Origin: Aliidiomarina soli
Lineage (GTDB): Bacteria; Pseudomonadota; Gammaproteobacteria; Enterobacterales; Alteromonadaceae
Length of the DNA: 64,000 bases
Reading direction: 5' to 3'
NCBI RefSeq assembly: GCF_003986975.1
Contig: NZ_PIPO01000004.1
Location: 124,001-188,000, forward strand
In this document: piece after piece, positions 17,116-25,530 of the stretch
Numbering within the stretch: position 1 is the stretch's first letter
Layout of the letters: each line of letters begins with the position of its first letter
Position numbers and translations under genes: made by a program
Notes under the pieces: model-generated
Seen by the model: the letters and a program-made list of their open reading frames with translations, nothing else
Database searches by the model: none
What the model was told of the DNA's origin: nothing

Positions 17116-17149
17116 GCGCATCATTGGTTTGTCAGTGGTGCGCTTTTTT
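17116..17149 (+). terminator. Rho-independent terminator after the DUF885 gene
   Basis: GCGCATCAT, loop, then GTGGTGCGC pairs with two G-U pairs and is followed by a run of six T. It is 43 bp after the stop codon. Confidence 0.7.
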
Positions 17150-17288
17150 ATGTATACGGGTAACGTTATTCGCAGCATTAAACCTGTCTCCGCGGAGAGC
17201 GACTTTATTCATTTTGAGCGGGTTACGCTAACAGCGAAAAAAAGCTACTATGACACTAACGCAATATTGCACGCATTAGGAACTTCTC

Positions 17289-18020
17289 ATGAAAAGCGCA
17301 ACCCGAAATCGACCACAAAGTATTTATTCCTGGGTTGCTCAGGAACTTGGTTCGAGAATCGTGAGCGGTGAGTACGTGCCAGGCGAGTATATTCCTAATG
17401 AAAATGATATCGGTGAAGAGCTCGGTGTGTCGCGAACCACGTTACGCGAGGCCTTTAAGCTATTAACAGCAAAAGGGTTAATTGAGTCCAGACCGAAGCT
17501 GGGTACACGGATTCGCCCCCGTAAACACTGGAACATGTTCGATGCTGAGGTTTTGCGCTGGTGTTTTAGCAGTAATCCGGATGCAAAATTTTATATGTCA
17601 TTATACGAAATGCGTGAAATTATCGAGCCAAATGCGGCGAGCCTAGCAGCCCTGCATCGCACGGATGAGCAACTAGCGGCGCTGGCTGAAGCGTATCAGG
17701 CGATGGAAAATGCGAAAGTTGGCACTGATGCCGTTTACAAGAGTGATCTGGACTTTCATTTAGCGTTGTTAGAGGCAACTAATAATGAATTTATGGCGTC
17801 ATTAGGCGTTACGATTGAAACCGCGCTGGAAAACTCGTTTCGGTTAAGTAGTGCAATTGCTGAGGAATATGTGGACTCATTACCTGGGCATAAAGCCGTG
17901 TTTTTAGCGATTAAAGAACAGGATCCGACTTTAGCAAAAAAAGAAATGCAGACCCTGCTGATTAACGCCAGGCATGCCCTGGAGCACACGCTGGCGGCAT
18001 TAAAAGACACGGCTGAGTAG
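17289..18020 (+). CDS. GntR-family (FadR/FCD subfamily) regulator of the arabinose locus
   Basis: A 243-residue regulator: winged HTH at about 10-78 (including LGVSRTTLREAFKLLTAKGLIESRPKLG) and an FCD effector domain at about 95-230 with the metal-binding histidine pattern typical of FadR-type sensors (for example DLDFHLALLEA and LPGHKAVFLAI). It meets the AraD1 gene tail to tail with one base between the genes. FadR-type proteins often bind TNGTNNNACNA sites; matches or near matches lie before five units of this locus. Sensing of an arabinose-pathway intermediate such as L-arabinonate or 2-keto-3-deoxy-L-arabinonate is inferred, not shown. Confidence 0.88.
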   Translation: MKSATRNRPQSIYSWVAQELGSRIVSGEYVPGEYIPNENDIGEELGVSRTTLREAFKLLTAKGLIESRPKLGTRIRPRKHWNMFDAEVLRWCFSSNPDAKFYMSLYEMREIIEPNAASLAALHRTDEQLAALAEAYQAMENAKVGTDAVYKSDLDFHLALLEATNNEFMASLGVTIETALENSFRLSSAIAEEYVDSLPGHKAVFLAIKEQDPTLAKKEMQTLLINARHALEHTLAALKDTAE

Positions 18021-18021
18021 T

Positions 18022-19020
18022 CTAAAGATTGGTTACAGACTGAATAGTACGGTGTTGCTCTATCTGTAGTTCATTGCGTAGCGGTCTTCCGAACACCTCC
18101 GCAACAATTTCAAAGGTATCCCCTGCTTGAGTACTTACGCCATCACCAAAGCTCAAGGTGGCTGTGCCAAAAAAGTGCACGTGGGCATCACCAGGGTTGC
18201 GAAACAACGGGTATTTAAAGTGGTGGTGCTCCAGGTTCTCGATACTGTGCGACATATTGTCTTCGCCGCTGAGAAACGGTTTCTCCCACAACACCTTGCC
18301 ATCCCTGATAATCCGGGAATAGCCTTCGATATGTGTTGGTAGCTCACCAATAAAGATTTCTGGTCCGATGGCACACTGGCGCAACTTCGAGTGCGCTAAC
18401 AGCAGGTAGTTCTCTTTCTCGGTGATATGGTCAGAAAACTCGTTACCCAGTGCAAAGCCAATGCGGTATGGCTGACCATTCTCATCATTAATATATAAAC
18501 CTGCGATCTCCGGCTCTTCCCCCGCATCAAGAGCAAAATGCGGCGAATTGATAGTTTGTCCAGGCTGGACGATAATACTGCCATTGCCTTTATAGAACCA
18601 TTCCGGTTGCGCACCCGGCTCACCAGACTTCGGCTTACCTCGCTCCACACCCGCTTTAAACATCTTCATTGAATCGGTCAGTTCAGCGTTATCACTGCCC
18701 GCCCCTTGTGCATGCATTGTTGCGCGCGTGTCGGCACTGCCGAGGTGGGTCAGGCCGGTACCGGTGACATACAGGTGCGCCGGGTCCTTATGTGTGTAAG
18801 GGCTCAGCAAGCGGTTTTCAGTAATAATCTGGTCGTAAGACACTTGCTCATCGCTTTGCAGTTTGTGAATCAACTCGACTAACGCAACCTTGTTATGCAG
18901 CGCTTTGCTGGCAAGTTCGTAAACGCTGGCCACATTATTTAACGGGGTAATAGTGTTGTCACCATTAACGACACCTGTCTGCTGTTTACCAGCCTGCGTG
19001 ACGTATTGAATCAGACGCAT
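18022..19020 (-). CDS. 2-keto-3-deoxy-L-arabinonate dehydratase, AraD1/GguC type (FAH superfamily)
   Basis: A 332-residue fumarylacetoacetate-hydrolase-fold protein of the AraD1/GguC group (HLYVTGTGLTHLGSADTRATMHA, then LDAGEEPEIAGLYIN with the metal-binding acidic residues, and GEDNMSHSIENLEHHHF). The expected reaction is loss of water from 2-keto-3-deoxy-L-arabinonate to give 2-oxoglutarate semialdehyde, which matches the semialdehyde dehydrogenase encoded at 21805. It is transcribed away from the dehydratase operon across a 192-bp divergent promoter region with two candidate GntR sites. An aldolase activity is the alternative for this superfamily, but the neighbouring dehydrogenase favours the dehydratase route. 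Confidence 0.8.
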   Translation of the reverse strand: MRLIQYVTQAGKQQTGVVNGDNTITPLNNVASVYELASKALHNKVALVELIHKLQSDEQVSYDQIITENRLLSPYTHKDPAHLYVTGTGLTHLGSADTRATMHAQGAGSDNAELTDSMKMFKAGVERGKPKSGEPGAQPEWFYKGNGSIIVQPGQTINSPHFALDAGEEPEIAGLYINDENGQPYRIGFALGNEFSDHITEKENYLLLAHSKLRQCAIGPEIFIGELPTHIEGYSRIIRDGKVLWEKPFLSGEDNMSHSIENLEHHHFKYPLFRNPGDAHVHFFGTATLSFGDGVSTQAGDTFEIVAEVFGRPLRNELQIEQHRTIQSVTNL

Positions 19021-19060
19021 TTGATACGCTCCTACTATGAATTTATTCGATTACATCTAA

Positions 19061-19071
19061 TAGTAATACTA
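19061..19071. promoter_or_regulatory. Candidate GntR operator 1 (TAGTAATACTA)
   Basis: This site fits the FadR-type consensus TNGTNNNACNA exactly. It lies 41 bp upstream of the AraD1 gene start on the divergent promoter region. Four other similar sites are in the locus. Confidence 0.5.
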
Positions 19072-19186
19072 TATTACCTTTAGGGGTTGAGCAATGGCCT
19101 GCTCGGCACCGACGCTTACGACACCTGGGTATAGAATGACGCCAAAGATTGACAATGAACGGAAGAATAGCGACCATAACGTAGTA

Positions 19187-19197
19187 TTGTATGACTA
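19187..19197. promoter_or_regulatory. Candidate GntR operator 2 (TTGTATGACTA)
   Basis: It fits TNGTNNNACNA exactly; the reverse complement is TAGTCATACAA. It ends 15 bp before the start of the L-arabinonate dehydratase, where a bound repressor would block transcription or its start. Confidence 0.5.
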
Positions 19198-19212
19198 ATT
19201 AAAGGTGTCGCC

Positions 19213-20952
19213 TTGAAAAACGATGATAAAAATAAATCTAAACTGCGCTCCGCCCAGTGGTTTGGGACCGCAGACAAAAACGGTTTTATGTATCGTAGCT
19301 GGATGAAAAATCAGGGTATTCCTGACCATCACTTTCAGAACAAGCCGGTTATTGGCATTTGTAACACATGGTCAGAACTGACCCCTTGCAATGCTCACTT
19401 TCGAGAAATCGCAGACCGTGTAAAGAACGGTATTCGCGAAGCAGGTGGCATACCGGTTGAGTTCCCAGTATTTTCAAATGGCGAGTCGAACCTGCGACCT
19501 ACCGCGATGCTAACGCGAAACTTAGCGTCGATGGACACTGAAGAAGCGATTCGCGGCAATCCTATAGACGGGGTTGTACTCCTTGTTGGTTGTGACAAAA
19601 CAACGCCTGCGTTATTGATGGGCGCAGCCAGTTGCGACCTGCCGACCCTTGTGGTGAGCGGTGGTCCGATGCTTAATGGTAAGCATCATGGCAAAGATGT
19701 TGGCTCGGGTACGATGGTTTGGAAAATGCACGAGGAATACAAAGCCGGCAATATTACTTTGCAGGAATTTATGGATGCGGAAGCGAGCATGTCCCGTTCG
19801 GCAGGTACCTGTAACACCATGGGGACGGCATCGACGATGGCATGTATGGCTGAATCTTTAGGTGTCAGTTTACCTGGCAACGCGGCGATTCCAGCTGTCG
19901 ACTCTCGTCGCTACGTGTTTGCGCACATGTCAGGCATGCGCATTGTCGATATGGTGCATGAAGAGCTAAACCTGTCGAAAGTCCTTACCCGCAACGCATT
20001 TCTTAACGCGATTAAAACCAATGCAGCTATTGGCGGGTCTACCAATGCGGTGATCCATCTCAAAGCCATTGCTGGTCGCATTGGCGTGAACCTCGAATTA
20101 GACGACTGGCTGGTCGGCAAAGAGGTGCCTACTATTGTTAACCTGCAGCCGTCTGGTCAGTACCTGATGGAAGAGTTTTATTATTCCGGAGGACTGCCCG
20201 TGGTGCTGCGTCGGTTAGGTGAGCAGGGCTTGCTGGACAAAGACGCGTTAACGGTCAATGGTAAGCCGATCTGGGACAACGTGGCAGACGCCACCTGTCA
20301 TAACGATGACGTGATCCGCACTTTTGACAACCCGCTGCTGGCGCATGGCGGTATTTGTGTGTTGCGCGGTAACCTGGCACCACGTGGTGCCGTGCTTAAG
20401 CCCTCCGCGGCAAGCCCGCACTTAATGCAACATCGCGGCCGGGCGGTGGTTTTTGAAAATTTCGACGACTACAAGGCGCGTATCGCTGACCCTGAGTTAG
20501 ACGTTGATGAAAACAGCGTGATGGTATTGAAAAATTGCGGGCCAAAAGGCTACCCCGGCATGGCCGAGGTAGGCAATATGGGTCTGCCACCGAAAGTATT
20601 GAAAAAAGGCGTCAAAGATATGGTGCGCATTTCTGATGCACGCATGAGCGGGACTGCATTTGGTACGGTTGTCCTGCACGTCGCCCCGGAAGCAATGGAA
20701 TTAGGCCCGCTAGCGGCAGTTGAAGAAGGTGATTACATTCAACTGGACGCCGACGCTGGTGTACTGCAACTAGAGGTCAGCGACGACGTACTTGAGGCAC
20801 GCCTGAATAAGCTGAAAGCGACTCAGGTGATTGCTAAATCCGGTGGTTATATGGAAATTTACCGCGAACGGGTACTGCAGGCTGACGAAGGCTGTGATTT
20901 TGACTTCTTAGTTGGTTGCCGCGGTGCTGATGTACCACCGCATTCACATTAA
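19213..20952 (+). CDS. L-arabinonate dehydratase (IlvD/Edd family)
   Basis: A 579-residue dehydratase, the length of the studied L-arabinonate dehydratase of Rhizobium. The three cysteines expected to hold the [2Fe-2S] cluster are C59, C127 and C200, Mg ligands lie around D128-K129, and the catalytic serine region is ARMSGTAFG (S479). The reaction is L-arabinonate to 2-keto-3-deoxy-L-arabinonate. The start is TTG with an AAAGGTG ribosome binding site six bases upstream; the next in-frame ATG is residue 26, too far in because the conserved RSAQWF region comes before it. It heads an operon with the SDR, aldehyde dehydrogenase and mutarotase genes. D-xylonate or D-fuconate are alternative substrates of the family. 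Confidence 0.85.
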   Translation: MKNDDKNKSKLRSAQWFGTADKNGFMYRSWMKNQGIPDHHFQNKPVIGICNTWSELTPCNAHFREIADRVKNGIREAGGIPVEFPVFSNGESNLRPTAMLTRNLASMDTEEAIRGNPIDGVVLLVGCDKTTPALLMGAASCDLPTLVVSGGPMLNGKHHGKDVGSGTMVWKMHEEYKAGNITLQEFMDAEASMSRSAGTCNTMGTASTMACMAESLGVSLPGNAAIPAVDSRRYVFAHMSGMRIVDMVHEELNLSKVLTRNAFLNAIKTNAAIGGSTNAVIHLKAIAGRIGVNLELDDWLVGKEVPTIVNLQPSGQYLMEEFYYSGGLPVVLRRLGEQGLLDKDALTVNGKPIWDNVADATCHNDDVIRTFDNPLLAHGGICVLRGNLAPRGAVLKPSAASPHLMQHRGRAVVFENFDDYKARIADPELDVDENSVMVLKNCGPKGYPGMAEVGNMGLPPKVLKKGVKDMVRISDARMSGTAFGTVVLHVAPEAMELGPLAAVEEGDYIQLDADAGVLQLEVSDDVLEARLNKLKATQVIAKSGGYMEIYRERVLQADEGCDFDFLVGCRGADVPPHSH

Positions 20953-20963
20953 ACAGGTGCCAA

Positions 20964-21746
20964 ATGGTATTGCAAGAGACACTCACTAATCAGTATCCAA
21001 GCCTCAAGGACCGCACGGTATTTATTACCGGCGGTGGTTCGGGCATAGGCGCAGCGTTTGTAGAAGCTTTTGTTGATCAGGGCAGCCGGGTGGCATTTGT
21101 CGATATTCTTGAAGACGAATCAAGAGCGCTTGTTGAGCGGGTTAACGCGAAGTCATCAGCCGGTGAAGCACATTTTTATCCGTGCAACCTAATCAATATC
21201 GACGACTTGAAAGCCGTGGTTGAACAGGTAGGTCATGATCTTGGGCCAATCAGCGTGCTGATTAATAACGCGGCAAGCGATACCCGCCACGACTTTCGTG
21301 ATGTGACGCCTGAGTACTGGGACGAACGCATAAATATTAATCTGCGTCCTCAGTTTTTCGCGGCACAGGCGGTCTACCCGCAAATGAAAGCGCTCGGCGG
21401 TGGTTCGATTATCAACCTTGGCTCGATGAGCTGGCATGAAAGCCAGGGCAACATGCCTGGCTACACCAGTGCCAAATCAGCGGTGCTCGGCCTGACGCGT
21501 GGCTTAGCCCGCGACATGGGTGCGGACAAGATCCGCGTCAATACATTAACTCCGGGCTGGGTAATGACCGAGCGTCAATTGTCGTTGTGGGTGACGGAAG
21601 AGACGAAACAAGACATCGCTAAAAATCAGTGTCTGAGCGCACCACTGGAGCCGCATAGTATTGCCGCTATGGCGTTGTTTTTAGCGTCGGACGACAGCGG
21701 TATGTGCACAGCGCAAGACTTTATTGTCGACGCTGGCTGGGTGTGA
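20964..21746 (+). CDS. SDR-family oxidoreductase, probable L-arabinose 1-dehydrogenase
   Basis: A 260-residue classical short-chain dehydrogenase. The NAD(P)-binding motif is T22-GGGSGIG, NNAA is at about 101-104, and the catalytic residues are S154, Y167 and K171 (YTSAK). It is expected to oxidise L-arabinose to L-arabino-lactone. It lies 11 bp after the dehydratase gene and 58 bp before the semialdehyde dehydrogenase. The family fold does not fix the substrate; the operon does. Galactose or other sugar oxidation is possible. Confidence 0.78.
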   Translation: MVLQETLTNQYPSLKDRTVFITGGGSGIGAAFVEAFVDQGSRVAFVDILEDESRALVERVNAKSSAGEAHFYPCNLINIDDLKAVVEQVGHDLGPISVLINNAASDTRHDFRDVTPEYWDERININLRPQFFAAQAVYPQMKALGGGSIINLGSMSWHESQGNMPGYTSAKSAVLGLTRGLARDMGADKIRVNTLTPGWVMTERQLSLWVTEETKQDIAKNQCLSAPLEPHSIAAMALFLASDDSGMCTAQDFIVDAGWV

Positions 21747-21804
21747 CAGAACATTTCGGGTCGTGTGAGACACGACAGAGTATCTTCAAGTAACAGGATA
21801 TATT

Positions 21805-23406
21805 ATGACTATTACAGGTAAGCAACTTATTCAAGGTGAATGGACATCAGGCAAGGGTGCCACCTACCAGACGGTGAACCCGGCAACGGGTGAGTCGCTT
21901 GAGCCACAGATGAGCTATGCCGATAGCAGTCAGATCGACGCAGTTGTGGAAGCAGCAGCGAAAGCGGCGCCTGCATATGCAGCGACAACGCTCAAGCAGC
22001 GCGGTGAGTTTCTGAACGCTTGTGCAGACGAAATTATGGCACTGGGTGATGAATTGCTTGAGCGCCTGAAAGCAGAGACCGGCTATCCACAAGCACGCGT
22101 AGAAGGCGAACGTGGCCGTACCTGCAACCAACTGAAAATGTTTGCCAATACCATTCAAAGTGGCGAGTTCCTGGATGCCCGTATCGATTTAGCAATGCCA
22201 GACCGCCAGCCAATGCCACGTGCTGACATCCGCTTCTATAAGCAATCGATTGGTCCGGTAGTGGTGTTTGGTGCGTCAAACTTTCCGATGGCATTTTCCA
22301 CCGCTGGTGGTGACACCGCCTCAGCGTTAGCTGCAGGTTGCCCGGTGATTGTGAAAGGCCACAATTCTCACGCTGGTGCGGCAGAGTTAGTTGCCCAGGC
22401 CATCCAGAAAGCCGCTGACAAGTGTCAGCTGCCAAAAGGCACGTTTTCATATGTGACTGGGCCGGGCAAAGAGGTCGGTGCTGCATTGGTCAAAGCGGAT
22501 CAAGTCAAAGCGGTCGGCTTTACCGGCTCTCATTCAGGCGGAATGGCATTGTATAAACTGGCCAGCGAACGCCCGAATCCAATCCCTGTGTTTGCAGAAA
22601 TGGGCAGCATCAACCCGATCGTGGTGTTGCCAGAGGCTTTAAAAGCCTCAGCGCAGAGCATCGCCGAAGGTTTTGTCGGTTCACTGACCCTGGGTGTTGG
22701 TCAGTTCTGTGTCAATCCAGGTTTAGTGCTGGGTATTGAAGGTGATGACCTTGATACCTTTATCGACGCCACGGCCAAAGCGCTGGGCGACGTTAACGCA
22801 GGCGTGATGTTGAACCAGGGTATTGCTGAGGCATATCAGTCAGGCCGGCAGACACTATCTGCTCAGCCAGGTGTAACATCAGTTGGCTCCGGCCAGCCGG
22901 TCAAAGACGGTGAAACAGGCTTTTGTGGACAGGCAGAGTTATTTACCGTGTCTGCAGCCGATTTCATCAAAAACCCAGAGCTTCAGGCAGAGAACTTCGG
23001 GCCTAGCTCGCTGGTGATCAAATGTAAGAATGCAGAAGAGCTGAATGCCGCAGTGCGTCATTTAGGTGGCCAGTTGACCGGTACCTTACAGGCGACCGAA
23101 AGCGAACTGCAAAATTACGCTGAGTTGCTGAACCTGCTACAAGAGAAAGTTGGCCGTATGGTGGTGAATAACTTCCCGACCGGCGTCGAAGTGTGTGACG
23201 CGATGATGCACGGTGGTCCTTCGCCAGCATCAACGGACAGCCGCTTTACGTCGGTAGGTACCAAAGCGATTGACCGCTTTGTACGTCCAATTTGCTTCCA
23301 GAATTATCCGCATGATTTATTGCCTGCCGCGCTGCAGAACGGCAACCCCTGGGGCATCAGCCGTTGGATCAATGGCGAACGCACCAACAGCGCCGTTAAG
23401 AACTAA
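21805..23406 (+). CDS. 2-oxoglutarate semialdehyde dehydrogenase (NADP-type aldehyde dehydrogenase)
   Basis: A 533-residue aldehyde dehydrogenase. Catalytic C302 lies in GVGQFCVNPG, general base E265 in FAEMGSINP, and N159 in ASNFPMAFS. The sequence style matches the type III 2-oxoglutarate semialdehyde dehydrogenases of sugar-acid pathways. It oxidises the AraD1 product to 2-oxoglutarate, which enters the TCA cycle. An AACAGGAT ribosome binding site precedes the ATG. It is followed after 3 bp by the mutarotase gene. Confidence 0.88.
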   Translation: MTITGKQLIQGEWTSGKGATYQTVNPATGESLEPQMSYADSSQIDAVVEAAAKAAPAYAATTLKQRGEFLNACADEIMALGDELLERLKAETGYPQARVEGERGRTCNQLKMFANTIQSGEFLDARIDLAMPDRQPMPRADIRFYKQSIGPVVVFGASNFPMAFSTAGGDTASALAAGCPVIVKGHNSHAGAAELVAQAIQKAADKCQLPKGTFSYVTGPGKEVGAALVKADQVKAVGFTGSHSGGMALYKLASERPNPIPVFAEMGSINPIVVLPEALKASAQSIAEGFVGSLTLGVGQFCVNPGLVLGIEGDDLDTFIDATAKALGDVNAGVMLNQGIAEAYQSGRQTLSAQPGVTSVGSGQPVKDGETGFCGQAELFTVSAADFIKNPELQAENFGPSSLVIKCKNAEELNAAVRHLGGQLTGTLQATESELQNYAELLNLLQEKVGRMVVNNFPTGVEVCDAMMHGGPSPASTDSRFTSVGTKAIDRFVRPICFQNYPHDLLPAALQNGNPWGISRWINGERTNSAVKN

Positions 23407-23409
23407 GCC

Positions 23410-24480
23410 ATGGCTTTGTTGATAGCAGAACGTGAAGAAGTGCATGCTGGCTTTAGCCAGCCTCTGCGCTTTTTTACCTTACAGAACAGTCAGGGTATGC
23501 AAGTGACGCTGGCGAATTTCGGCGCCAGTGTGCGTTCCCTGAAAGTCCCTGGTAAAGACGGCATTAAAGACATTACTCTGAATTATCAGGATCCGGCGTT
23601 ATGGTTGAGCAACCCGTATTACTTTGGTGTCATTGTTGGCCGCTGCGCGAACCGTATCGGCAATAGTCAGTTTTCCTCCGCAGGCCAGGCCGTTAACCTA
23701 ACCAGCAATGAGGGCCCTCACCAGCTGCATGGCGGCCCGCAAGGCTTGTCTTTTCGTTTCTGGGAAACAGATAGCAGGGAAACAAAGAGCAGGAAAGAAA
23801 GTAGCAGAAAAACCAGCAATAGCGTGAGTGTGACCTTTCATATTCAAAGCGAAGACGGTGATCAGGGCTACCCGGGTAATTTTGAAGCCACGGTAACCTA
23901 CTCGCTGAATGAAGACAACGAGCTGCTGATTGAGTACCAGGCGAGCACTGATAAAGCATGTCCAGTGAATATGACCAGCCATATCTATTTTAATCTGGCC
24001 GGTTCAGGGTCAGTACTGGAACAAGAACTGACTCTTCATGGCGATCGCTATGTAGAGGTCGACAAAGCATTAATTCCTACCGGTCGTTTATTACCAACGA
24101 CCAATTCGGCGATGGATTTCCAGCAAGCCAAGCCGATCGGACAGGATATCGCGAACACCGAAAGTGGTTATGATCATTTTTGGGTGGCCGGTAACCAAAA
24201 AAGCGATGCCTTACAGATATTGGCGACGTTACGGGACCCTGTATCAGGGCGCACCATGGAGCTATTTAGTACAGAGCCAGGCGTGCAATTCTACAGCGGG
24301 AATTTCCTGGATTCCTCCATACCCGGCGCTTCAGGTCAACCATTGCAACAATATGGCGGGCTATGTCTGGAACCTCATATTCATCCGGACGCAGTTAACC
24401 AGCCTCGGTTCCCTTCCGTGATGCTGTCTCCCGGACAAACGTATCAACAACGCAGTCTCTATAAATTTTCGACGACTTAA
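23410..24480 (+). CDS. galM: Aldose 1-epimerase (mutarotase) with a repeat-encoded insertion
   Basis: A 356-residue galactose-mutarotase-fold enzyme. Signature parts are NRIGNSQF near 82, GPHQLHGGP near 99-107 (catalytic His) and VNMTSHIYFNLAG near 185. It interconverts alpha and beta anomers of the sugar, so that transported L-arabinose meets the dehydrogenase in the right form. It is the last gene of the operon starting at 19213. Odd feature: residues 122-136 are three five-residue units SRETK-SRKES-SRKTS encoded by a 15-bp tandem repeat, in a surface loop before the conserved SEDGDQGYPG segment. Confidence 0.88.
   Translation: MALLIAEREEVHAGFSQPLRFFTLQNSQGMQVTLANFGASVRSLKVPGKDGIKDITLNYQDPALWLSNPYYFGVIVGRCANRIGNSQFSSAGQAVNLTSNEGPHQLHGGPQGLSFRFWETDSRETKSRKESSRKTSNSVSVTFHIQSEDGDQGYPGNFEATVTYSLNEDNELLIEYQASTDKACPVNMTSHIYFNLAGSGSVLEQELTLHGDRYVEVDKALIPTGRLLPTTNSAMDFQQAKPIGQDIANTESGYDHFWVAGNQKSDALQILATLRDPVSGRTMELFSTEPGVQFYSGNFLDSSIPGASGQPLQQYGGLCLEPHIHPDAVNQPRFPSVMLSPGQTYQQRSLYKFSTT
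23773..23817 (+). repeat. 15-bp tandem repeat, three imperfect copies, inside the mutarotase gene
   Basis: The units are AGCAGGGAAACAAAG, AGCAGGAAAGAAAGT and AGCAGAAAAACCAGC. They are in frame and encode SRETK, SRKES and SRKTS. The purine-rich units look like a slippage expansion. Each unit keeps the frame, so copy-number change would alter a loop without killing the gene. Confidence 0.75.
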
Positions 24481-24530
24481 TTAACGCGGACGACAACCAA
24501 GACAACAACATTCATTTGCCAATAAAAAAA

Positions 24531-24541
24531 TTATCATACAA
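24531..24541. promoter_or_regulatory. Candidate GntR operator 3 (TTATCATACAA), upstream of the ABC transporter
   Basis: It differs by one base from the TNGTNNNACNA pattern and shares CATACAA with the reverse complement of operator 2. It ends 20 bp before the ATG of the sugar-binding protein gene. Confidence 0.4.
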
Positions 24542-24561
24542 TAAGATAAAAGGCGAAAAAC

Positions 24562-25494
24562 ATGAACATAAAGACATTCACAATGATGTCGTTACTCCTG
24601 TTCAGCCACAGTGCCATGGCCGAGACCGTGGTCGGTTTCGCTCAGGTGGGTTCAGAAAGCGGATGGCGCACGAACTTTAGTAACGACATGCGCGATGAAG
24701 CGACAAGGCGCGGCATTACCCTCAAGTTTGCCGACTCTCAACAGCAGCAAGCCAACCAAATTCGCGCGGTGCGTACTTTTATCGCAATGCGGGTCGACGC
24801 CATTGTCGTAGCGCCGGTGGTGGAAACCGGCTGGACGCCGATTTTACGCCAGGCCCAGCGCTCCAATATTCCGGTGATCATTCTGGACCGCAACATTCGT
24901 GCAGACGAAGATCTTTACCTGACCCGTATCGCCTCAGACTTTGTTGAAGAAGGCGTTAAAGCTGCGGAGTGGCTGGTGGATAACGTGCAAGGCGAATGCC
25001 GTGTGGTTGAGTTACAGGGCACGGTGGGGTCGACGGCGGCGATCGACCGCGGAACGGGTTTTAACCGAGTGATTGATGCACATGACCGCATTAGCATCGT
25101 GCGTAGTCAAACTGCAGAGTTCACCCGCAACCGTGGCAAGGAAGTGATGGAAAACTTCCTCCGTGCAGAAGACCCGCGCAGCATCTGCGCATTGTGGGCG
25201 CATAACGACGAAATGGCGTTGGGCGCTATTCAGGCCATTCGCGAAGCGGGTCTGCGGCCTGGACAAGATATTCGCATCATTTCGGTCGATGGCATCCCCG
25301 ATTACTTCCTGGCGATGGCGAACGGCGTCGCTAACGTCACCGTCGAATTAGACCCTCATCTGGGTGCGCCTACATACGATGTTATCCAGCGCTACCTAAG
25401 CGGCGACACCGACATACCGAAGCTGATCCGCACGACCGGTGATGTGTTCACTCAGGCGACTGCCGAAGAAGAATATCAACGACGAACTCAATAA
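24562..25494 (+). CDS. ytfQ: Periplasmic sugar-binding protein of an ABC transporter (YtfQ-like)
   Basis: A 310-residue protein with a cleavable signal peptide ending near AMA-ETV (residue 20). The mature part has the periplasmic-binding-protein type I pattern (VGFAQVGSESGWR..., ADSQQQQANQIRAVRTFIA, IILDRNI), closest in style to YtfQ, which binds furanose sugars in E. coli. In this locus the ligand is probably L-arabinose, perhaps in the furanose form. It is the first gene of an operon with the ATPase and two permeases. Confidence in the transporter family is high; the sugar is inferred. Confidence 0.88.
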   Translation: MNIKTFTMMSLLLFSHSAMAETVVGFAQVGSESGWRTNFSNDMRDEATRRGITLKFADSQQQQANQIRAVRTFIAMRVDAIVVAPVVETGWTPILRQAQRSNIPVIILDRNIRADEDLYLTRIASDFVEEGVKAAEWLVDNVQGECRVVELQGTVGSTAAIDRGTGFNRVIDAHDRISIVRSQTAEFTRNRGKEVMENFLRAEDPRSICALWAHNDEMALGAIQAIREAGLRPGQDIRIISVDGIPDYFLAMANGVANVTVELDPHLGAPTYDVIQRYLSGDTDIPKLIRTTGDVFTQATAEEEYQRRTQ

Positions 25495-25530
25495 GCAGTT
25501 TTGGCGTTCGGATATAGTTGGGAGAGACAT

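Noticed and set aside
17129-17371. 80-residue plus-strand open frame before and across the GntR start
   Set aside because: It covers the terminator of the previous gene, shares its 3' end with the GntR gene in another frame and has no recognisable domain.
18022-19020. Fumarylacetoacetate hydrolase of tyrosine breakdown
   Set aside because: The sequence style is that of AraD1/GguC and all neighbours belong to the arabinose pathway.
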